From JABABD01 sp965530995 (GTDB lineage Bacteria; Bacteroidota; Bacteroidia; Flavobacteriales; Flavobacteriaceae), in the NCBI GenBank assembly GCA_965530995.1, contig CBESOB010000031.1, positions 1 to 18,719 of the forward strand: DNA of 18,719 nt. The letters are read 5' to 3'. Position 1 is the stretch's first letter, and every line of letters starts with the position of its first letter. Both the position numbers and the translations under genes were made by a program. Shown here piece after piece: positions 13,220 to 18,719 of this stretch. The notes beneath the pieces are model-generated. The model made no database searches and was not told the origin of the DNA. It worked only from the letters and a program-made list of their open reading frames with translations.

Positions 13220-13678
13220 ATGCAAAAAAACATCAACATAAAGAACAAAAAGGCGAAATTCGAATACGAGCTTCTCGATAAATACACAGCTGGTATTGTT
13301 CTCACGGGAACGGAGATAAAGTCCATTCGAATGGGAAAAGCTTCTATTTCCGAGAGTTTTTGCGAATTCAATGAACAAGGTGAGTTATTTGCTATCAACA
13401 TGTACATTGAAGAGTATATATACGGCACACATTATAATCACATACCTAGAAGTGCACGTAAACTTCTATTGAATAAAAAAGAGCTAAAAAAATTAGAAAA
13501 AGAAGTGAAGAACACGGGACTGACTATTGTCCCTCTTAGGTTGTTTATAAACGATAAAGGTTTTGCAAAACTCGAAATATTCTTGGCGAAAGGAAAAAAA
13601 CTCTATGATAAACGTGATTCTATGAAGGATCGAGACAATAAGCGCGATCTTGACCGGGTTAAAAAGAACTTCGGTTAA
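13220..13678 (+). CDS. smpB: SsrA-binding protein SmpB
   Basis: This 152-aa protein binds tmRNA and brings it to stalled ribosomes for trans-translation. Family features are all present: the N-terminal NKKAKFEYELLDKYTAGIVLTGTE oligonucleotide-binding barrel with the E-I-K-S-I-R loop (~32-37), the YGTHYNHIPRSARKLLL block (68-84) and the basic C-terminal tail KGKKLYDKRDSMKDRDNKRDL (from ~124) that enters the mRNA channel. Length is usual (about 150-160). A TTG at 13211 opens the frame three codons earlier but falls inside the likely -7 promoter element, so the ATG at 13220 (MQKNINIKN, the usual start in Flavobacteriia) is preferred. No tmRNA gene is visible in the window. Confidence 0.97.
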   Translation: MQKNINIKNKKAKFEYELLDKYTAGIVLTGTEIKSIRMGKASISESFCEFNEQGELFAINMYIEEYIYGTHYNHIPRSARKLLLNKKELKKLEKEVKNTGLTIVPLRLFINDKGFAKLEIFLAKGKKLYDKRDSMKDRDNKRDLDRVKKNFG

Positions 13679-13717
13679 TTTAAGATTGCTATAACATATC
13701 CCAAAACTTATTATCTC

Positions 13718-13725
13718 TATGTTTG
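13718..13725 (+). promoter_or_regulatory. -7-like element upstream of the DUF5686 gene
   Basis: TATGTTTG matches TAnnTTTG and lies 60 bp before the ATG at 13786. No TTG is found 17-20 bases upstream, so this is a half-match only. Confidence 0.25.
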
Positions 13726-13785
13726 AATTTGCGTTTATGAGGAGATTTTTAACCGCATACGACTGATAGTGACACAAATTATTTT

Positions 13786-16269
13786 ATGCAGCAAAGACGG
13801 TTATTATTATCACTTTTTTTCTTGTTCACAATTAACCTGTTCTCGCAGGTAAGTGGTACTGTAAAGAACCCTATAGGTGAGGCCTTACCCTTTGTTAACA
13901 TTTATATTGAAGGTACTTATTCAGGCACCACAAGCAACGATGATGGTGAGTTCGAGTTAAATTTGTCTACCATTGGAAAATATACGATAGTCTTTAAATA
14001 TCTGGGGTATAAAACCCTTAAGAAAAACATTACCATCGACAACTTCCCGTTTGTATTGAATGTATCACTCGTAGAAGAAAAAGTATCCTTAGATGAGGTT
14101 GTAATAAAAGCCAATGAAAACCCAGCCAATCGCATCATACGTATGGCAATAGCAAATCGCAAAATCAATTTAGAAAAAATTAGGGCTTTTAAAGCCAACT
14201 TCTATTCCAAAGGCCTTATAAGAATTGAAAATGCTCCTGAAAAAATACTCGGTCAAGATATTGGTGATCTGGGTGGTGGACTGGATTCCACAAGAACTGG
14301 TATCCTATATTTATCTGAAACCCTTTCGAAAATCCAGTTTGAACGTCCCGACAAATTAAAAGAGGAAATAACCGCCTCAAAGGTTTCTGGCGACGATAAT
14401 GGCTTCAGCTTTAATAATGCCACCGATGTAGATTTCAACTTTTATAATAATACCGTAGAATTAGGGAGTCAACTAGTGTCACCAATTTCCGATTTTGCCT
14501 TCAACTACTATCGTTATAAATTGGATGGTGTTTTTTATGATGAGTTTGGAAACCTCATCAACAAGATAAAGGTCCTCCCCAAAAGGGAGAATGACCGCGT
14601 GTTTTCCGGTATTATCTATATAGTTGAAGACCAGTGGTCATTGTACGCGACTGAATTAAGTGCGACAGGGCAACAATCTCAAATAGAAGCTGTGGACACC
14701 ATCTTATTAAAGCAAAACTTTTCTTATTCTGAAGATGACAAACAATGGGTAATTATCTCTCAAAGTATCGATTTTGTTTACGGTATTTTCGGGATAAAAG
14801 GTGATGGTAGATTTACCGCTGTGTATAGCAATTATAATTTCAATCCAAAATTCGAAGCGAAGAATTTTGGCAGGGAGTTATTGTCATTTACCAATGAGGC
14901 CAATAAGAAAGATTCCATCTTCTGGAAAAATATTCGTCCTGTCCCCCTTACTACCGAAGAGTTTACCGATTATGGACGTAAAGACAGTATTCAAGTTATA
15001 CGGAAATCTAAAAAATATTTGGATTCCATCGATGCACGATCCAATAAATTCAATGTATCCAATTTATTATTTGGCTATAATTATAGTAATTCATTCAAGG
15101 ATTGGAATCTAGGATTCAGGTCTCTCCTATCATCTGTAGGATTCAATACTGTTCAAGGCTTTACTGGTAACTTAGATATGTATTATCGTAAGAACATCGA
15201 TGAATTCAAGAAGTACTTTAGTATTAACACCCGTCTTAACTATGGATTTGATGAGAAGCGCTTGAGAATTAGCGGATCCGCAACTTATAAGTTCAATAAC
15301 GTATCAAGGCCATTCTTAACGGTTTCTGGAGGTGTACGAACAGAACAATTCAATGGTGCACAACCAATTACACCCTTGATCAATACCATAAGCACCTTAT
15401 TTTTTGAAGACAATTATATGAAGATATATGATAGGGCATTTGGACAAATTGCCTATTCTCATGAGTGGTTTAATGGTTTCAGATGGGCATCATCCATTAG
15501 TTATGAGCGGCGTAAAGCATTATTCAATCTAACGGATTACGTACTCGTTAACCAAGACAATGATTTTTACACATCCAATAATCCATTAAATGAATTGGGC
15601 TTCGGTATTGCTCCTTTCGATACACATAATATCTTAAAGCTTAATGTATCAGGGCGCATAAGATTCGGTCAAAATTACTTTAGCTATCCCGGTAGCAAAG
15701 CGAATATTACCAACGATGATTACCCATCTCTCTATTTAGGTTACGAAAAAGGATTTGGCTCCTCTATTAGTGAATATAATTACGATCAAATAAAACTTCG
15801 TCTGACACAAAGGATCGATCTGTCCAATAAAGGGCAATTCGCCTATAACATTAGAGCTGGAAAGTTCTTCAACGCTAATGATATCGCATTTATGGACTAT
15901 CAGCACTTCAACGGTAATTTAACACATATAGGTCGATCAGGTAGTTATCTCAATGTTTTTAATAACTTACCCTACTACTCTATGAGTACCAATGACAAAT
16001 ACTTAGAAGCCCATGCTGAACATGATTTTAGAGGCTATATCCTTGGTAAAATACCGGTACTCAACAAATTGAATTACAATTTAATTATAGGTGCGCATGC
16101 TTTGTCAACACCTAATAACAAATCATATCAAGAATACTCTATTGGGATTGATAATATAGGATTTAAAAAATTCAAGTTCTTAAGATTAGATTATGTTCGG
16201 TCTTACCAAGGCGGATTTAATAATGACGCCATAATTTTTGGATTAAAGTTCTTGAACATCATAGATTGA
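13786..16269 (+). CDS. CarboxypepD_reg-like / DUF5686 outer-membrane beta-barrel protein
   Basis: An 827-aa protein with ATG start and a signal peptide (MQQRRLLLSLFFLFTINLFSQ, 1-21). Residues ~22-108 are a carboxypeptidase-regulatory-like beta-domain, beginning VSGTVKNPIGEALPFVNIYIEGT, with the SNDDGEF turn and GYKTLKKNI. This domain is common at the N-terminus of TonB-dependent receptors, but no plug domain follows. The rest fits DUF5686: a mixed region from ~110 (DEVVIKANENPANRIIRMAI) and then, from about residue 425, alternating amphipathic strands rich in Tyr, Phe and Asn, ending in FGLKFLNIID. It is therefore expected in the outer membrane as a barrel of unknown function. Length is typical (about 800-850). 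It starts 107 bp after smpB and ends 68 bp before the Ept-like gene; these two may both serve the envelope. Confidence 0.9.
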   Translation: MQQRRLLLSLFFLFTINLFSQVSGTVKNPIGEALPFVNIYIEGTYSGTTSNDDGEFELNLSTIGKYTIVFKYLGYKTLKKNITIDNFPFVLNVSLVEEKVSLDEVVIKANENPANRIIRMAIANRKINLEKIRAFKANFYSKGLIRIENAPEKILGQDIGDLGGGLDSTRTGILYLSETLSKIQFERPDKLKEEITASKVSGDDNGFSFNNATDVDFNFYNNTVELGSQLVSPISDFAFNYYRYKLDGVFYDEFGNLINKIKVLPKRENDRVFSGIIYIVEDQWSLYATELSATGQQSQIEAVDTILLKQNFSYSEDDKQWVIISQSIDFVYGIFGIKGDGRFTAVYSNYNFNPKFEAKNFGRELLSFTNEANKKDSIFWKNIRPVPLTTEEFTDYGRKDSIQVIRKSKKYLDSIDARSNKFNVSNLLFGYNYSNSFKDWNLGFRSLLSSVGFNTVQGFTGNLDMYYRKNIDEFKKYFSINTRLNYGFDEKRLRISGSATYKFNNVSRPFLTVSGGVRTEQFNGAQPITPLINTISTLFFEDNYMKIYDRAFGQIAYSHEWFNGFRWASSISYERRKALFNLTDYVLVNQDNDFYTSNNPLNELGFGIAPFDTHNILKLNVSGRIRFGQNYFSYPGSKANITNDDYPSLYLGYEKGFGSSISEYNYDQIKLRLTQRIDLSNKGQFAYNIRAGKFFNANDIAFMDYQHFNGNLTHIGRSGSYLNVFNNLPYYSMSTNDKYLEAHAEHDFRGYILGKIPVLNKLNYNLIIGAHALSTPNNKSYQEYSIGIDNIGFKKFKFLRLDYVRSYQGGFNNDAIIFGLKFLNIID

Positions 16270-16311
16270 TAAAAACTACATATGATCTTAAAATCTCGTC
16301 TTTTAATTCAA

Positions 16312-16319
16312 TACTTTTG
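16312..16319 (+). promoter_or_regulatory. -7-like element upstream of the Ept-like gene
   Basis: TACTTTTG matches TAnnTTTG and ends 18 bp before the ATG at 16338. The -33 position has only TTA at a long spacing (16288-16290), so the match is partial. Confidence 0.35.
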
Positions 16320-16337
16320 CGTATCAATTCCATTTAA

Positions 16338-17939
16338 ATGAAGAAACTACTACTTCTGCCATTACTGTTTTATCCAGTATTGGTAGCCTTGGTTTTTGAA
16401 TACAACTTTTGCCGATTCGATATTTCTAGATACGAAAACTTTGCAGAAGGACTACTTTTTGGTGCCTTACTATTTGGTATAATTAGTCTTCTGAAAATAG
16501 GCAGGATTCGAATTGTTATTTTTATAATTGCCTATATTCTTTTCACCTTATTCACTTGGCTTGAAAGTAGTTTTTATTATCTCTATGAGGTTAATTTCAA
16601 TCCTTCCACGATCTATATACTACTAGAAACAAATATAAGTGAGGCACGAGAGTTTATGAGCTCTTACTTTAATGCAACCTTGCTCATATTTACGGGTATT
16701 TTGTTTTTACCTGTTTTGGTCATTATGCCATTTATCGTTAAACAAACTCGATTCTTTTCTTGGTTTATCTCACCGCCGAAAATTTATAAAAGAGTCCTGT
16801 TAGCCTTTATTGGTGCAATCGCAATTACCACAACCTTAAAACTCACTGGTATTATTGTCCAGAACCTTCCTTATTTATTTGTCAAAACTTCAATTCAGTA
16901 CGCAGAGCAAACCCAGGCATATGATGACTTGGGCCTTACTGATAAAATTGGAAACTTCAAGAATTCCATTCGTAAACGCAGTGAAAACAATGAGACTTTT
17001 GTAATAATTATAGGCGAATCATTGACTAGTCATAAAATGAGCCTTTACGGATATGACCGTGCCACGAATCCTAAATTAGAAGCTATAAAGGATGAGTTAG
17101 TGATTTTTGATGATGTCATCAGCCCATCGACCTACACCATAAAATCATTGGAGAAAGCCCTCACCATGGCGAACTATGAGGATTCTACAGCTATTTATAA
17201 AGGGAGCATCATTCAATTATTCAATAGTGTTGGTTTCAAGACATTTTGGATTTCCAATCAACGACCCGTTGGCATTAATGAGAATTTATTGACTAAAATT
17301 TCATCGGCCGCCGACGAATCGGTTTTTGTCAATATCTCAAATTACAACATGATTACTTCTTTCGATGAAGAATTACTAGAGCCCGTACAAGAAGCTTTAG
17401 ATGACGATTATCCTAAAAAAGTACTCTTCGTTCATTTACTTGGAAATCATATTGACTATGATAAAAGATACCCTAAACAGTTTGAGGTATTCAAGACCTT
17501 AGATGATAAATATCAAGACATAGAGGATGTTATCGATTCTTATGATAATGCGACAATCTATAACGATTTTATCGTAAGTGAAGTCATTGATAAAATGAAG
17601 GCCAAAAATGATGAATCCTTTTTGCTCTTCTTTTCGGATCATGGCGAAGAAGTATACGAAACCCAAGATGAGTTTGGCCATTTCCTGGGCGATGCGTCCA
17701 AGCCTATGTACGATATCCCATTTGTTTTATGGCAATCGGATAAATTCAAGGAGAACAGACCAATTAGGTTTAGGCCACATCGTGAGTATATGATAGATGA
17801 CTTAATTCATAGTATTGGCCATCTTGCCAATATCAAATTTGAAGGTTATGAAGCAAAAAGAAGTGTTTTTAGTATTTATTTTAAGAAACGAATAAGGCAC
17901 ATACTTGGAGATATAAACTATAATAAGCTTTATAAATAA
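16338..17939 (+). CDS. Phosphoethanolamine-transferase-like membrane sulfatase-fold protein (EptA/EptC family)
   Basis: A 533-aa inner-membrane protein. About five transmembrane helices are visible in residues 1-175 (around 3-20, 33-50, 57-75, 108-130 and 150-170), followed by a periplasmic sulfatase-fold domain (~218-500). The active-site motif is IIIGESLTSHKMSLYGYDR: E227 as metal ligand and T230 aligned with the nucleophilic Thr of the GESATRDHMSLYGY-type enzymes. HLLGNHIDYDKRYP (H366, H371) and FFSDHGEE (D434, H435) supply further metal and substrate ligands. The family moves phosphoethanolamine from phosphatidylethanolamine to lipid A, core sugar or another surface glycan; the acceptor here is unknown. 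Thr rather than Cys/Ser-Pro-x-Arg excludes a formylglycine sulfatase. Length (about 520-560) is standard. A -7-like element suggests its own promoter, although read-through from the DUF5686 gene (68 bp) is possible. Confidence 0.88.
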   Translation: MKKLLLLPLLFYPVLVALVFEYNFCRFDISRYENFAEGLLFGALLFGIISLLKIGRIRIVIFIIAYILFTLFTWLESSFYYLYEVNFNPSTIYILLETNISEAREFMSSYFNATLLIFTGILFLPVLVIMPFIVKQTRFFSWFISPPKIYKRVLLAFIGAIAITTTLKLTGIIVQNLPYLFVKTSIQYAEQTQAYDDLGLTDKIGNFKNSIRKRSENNETFVIIIGESLTSHKMSLYGYDRATNPKLEAIKDELVIFDDVISPSTYTIKSLEKALTMANYEDSTAIYKGSIIQLFNSVGFKTFWISNQRPVGINENLLTKISSAADESVFVNISNYNMITSFDEELLEPVQEALDDDYPKKVLFVHLLGNHIDYDKRYPKQFEVFKTLDDKYQDIEDVIDSYDNATIYNDFIVSEVIDKMKAKNDESFLLFFSDHGEEVYETQDEFGHFLGDASKPMYDIPFVLWQSDKFKENRPIRFRPHREYMIDDLIHSIGHLANIKFEGYEAKRSVFSIYFKKRIRHILGDINYNKLYK

Positions 17940-17997
17940 ATGGATCCTTCAAGATCATCAATTTAATTTTATCTAATAACTCCTGAACGCAGAGGTC

Positions 17998-18016
17998 CTT
18001 ATTAACATTTAATAAG
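17998..18016. terminator. Possible bidirectional hairpin between convergent genes
   Basis: CTTATTAA-CAT-TTAATAAG is a perfect 8-bp inverted repeat in the 99-bp gap between the Ept-like gene and pcm. It is almost all A/T and lacks a clean T run, so it would be a weak intrinsic terminator. No better candidate is seen in the gap. Confidence 0.35.
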
Positions 18017-18038
18017 ATGACAATAAAAAATCATTGTA

Positions 18039-18680
18039 TTAGTTCTTGTTCTCGAGTAAAGGAACAAAACGAAACTCCCCAAATTCTTGTTTCGTGAATT
18101 CAGTATCAGATTCTCTTATAAATAATGTCATGACCTGCGAATCGACCCCAATGGGAATGACCAGGCGTCCACCGATTTGCAGTTGATCAAGCAAAGGTTT
18201 TGGTACTGTTGGGGCACCGGCGGTCACAATTATTCCATCGAATGGTGCTTCTTCGGGCAATCCTTTATAACCATCTCCAAAAACAATTTTTTTTGCTCTA
18301 TAACCTAGCTTAGGAAGGAACTTGCTAGTTTTTTTGAACAGTTCCAATTGCCTTTCAATACTATATACTTTTGCACCTAGCACACATAATATAGCTGTTT
18401 GATATCCAGAGCCTGTGCCAATCTCTAATATTTTATCGCCTTTTTTTACATTCAATAATTCAGTTTGGAACGCAACGGTATAGGGCTGCGAAATGGTCTG
18501 GTCTGCGCCTATTGGAAACGCTTTGTCCTGATAGGCATGATCTATGAATCCAGAATCCATGAACAAATGACGTGGTATAGTTTCAATGGCATTTAAAACT
18601 TCCTTATTTGTAATGCCTTTAGAAGCAACCACTTGTGTTAACTGGTTGCGCATTCCCTTATGTTTAAATGTATCTTTCAA
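18039..18680 (-). CDS. pcm: Protein-L-isoaspartate O-methyltransferase
   Basis: A 213-aa cytoplasmic methyltransferase that repairs isoaspartyl residues in aged proteins with S-adenosylmethionine. Visible features are the family N-terminus (KDTFKHKGMRNQL), the substrate-loop segment PIGADQTISQPYTVAFQTELL (56-76), SAM motif I LEIGTGSGYQTA (85-96), the acidic strand end YSIERQ (96-101 region), motif II DGIIVTAGAP (~148-157) and motif III GGRLVIPIG (~170-178). The frame begins with TTG (18680-18678) directly after an in-frame TAA. The next Met is residue 10, but residues 2-9 match the conserved Flavobacteriia N-terminus, so the TTG start is preferred. It converges with the Ept-like gene. The 39 bp upstream hold a possible -7-like TAATTTTA (18711-18704); its -33 would lie outside the window. 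Confidence 0.94.
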   Translation of the reverse strand: MKDTFKHKGMRNQLTQVVASKGITNKEVLNAIETIPRHLFMDSGFIDHAYQDKAFPIGADQTISQPYTVAFQTELLNVKKGDKILEIGTGSGYQTAILCVLGAKVYSIERQLELFKKTSKFLPKLGYRAKKIVFGDGYKGLPEEAPFDGIIVTAGAPTVPKPLLDQLQIGGRLVIPIGVDSQVMTLFIRESDTEFTKQEFGEFRFVPLLENKN

Positions 18681-18719
18681 TTAAAATTGGGCTTAGAATT
18701 GCCTAAAATTACATAAAGA

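Noticed and set aside
13105..13428. Long N-terminal extension of the minus-strand lipoprotein frame
   Set aside because: It runs antisense through the start of smpB, and the real lipoprotein signal begins at the ATG at 13104.
13679..13785. Search for tmRNA (ssrA) or another small RNA next to smpB
   Set aside because: No tRNA-like acceptor end, tag-peptide frame or strong hairpin is seen in the gap.
1..18719. CRISPR array, tRNA/rRNA genes, insertion sequences, toxin-antitoxin or phage genes
   Set aside because: No regularly spaced repeats, cloverleaf-type sequences, transposase/integrase motifs or other such genes were recognised on either strand.

Overview
The window looks like an ordinary chromosomal stretch of a marine-type member of the Flavobacteriaceae (Bacteroidota). 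The DNA is AT-rich. One secreted enzyme ends in a type IX secretion (T9SS) sorting domain, and there is a bacillithiol-linked YtxJ protein and a DUF5686 outer-membrane barrel. Several genes are preceded by the Bacteroidota promoter pattern TTG-N17..20-TAnnTTTG and lack clear Shine-Dalgarno sites. No tRNA, rRNA, CRISPR array, transposase, integrase or phage gene was seen.

Left part (1-5794, all minus strand): a signal-peptide TPR protein cut by the window edge (probably the front half of a TPR-CHAT protein); a degenerate copy of the tail of a sulfotransferase gene; an aldose-epimerase-like gene; the intact sulfotransferase; ytxJ; and a GH16 endo-glucanase (laminarinase-like) with a T9SS tail. 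The sulfotransferase tail occurs twice in direct orientation, about 95% identical by eye, and brackets the epimerase gene. This is the clearest trace of past rearrangement here.

Middle part (6022-12361, plus strand): clpB, divergent from the GH16 gene and closed by a strong terminator; a Tat-type dienelactone hydrolase followed closely by a GNAT acetyltransferase with a TTG start; a lipoprotein of the histidine phosphatase family with a textbook promoter; and two adjacent, related, exported proteins of unknown function that share a vicinal Cys-Cys motif and a Gly/Asp-rich beta-domain block. A terminator with a GNRA loop separates those two.

Right part: a DUF6503-like lipoprotein gene (minus) overlaps the second paralogue tail-to-tail by 4 bp and is divergent from smpB. 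Then come a CarboxypepD_reg/DUF5686 barrel protein and a membrane-anchored phosphoethanolamine-transferase-like sulfatase-fold enzyme (plus), and pcm (minus) at the right edge.

Most genes are housekeeping or envelope genes: protein repair and rescue (ClpB, SmpB, Pcm), thiol redox (YtxJ) and envelope/outer-membrane functions (DUF5686, Ept-like, lipoproteins, GH16). I found no clear new defence or mobile system. The best candidates for something undescribed are the Cys-Cys paralogue pair at 11009-12361 and the duplicated sulfotransferase tail. Several longest-ORF starts (TTG or GTG) were moved to internal ATG codons because promoters, terminators or signal peptides fit better; this is noted per gene.
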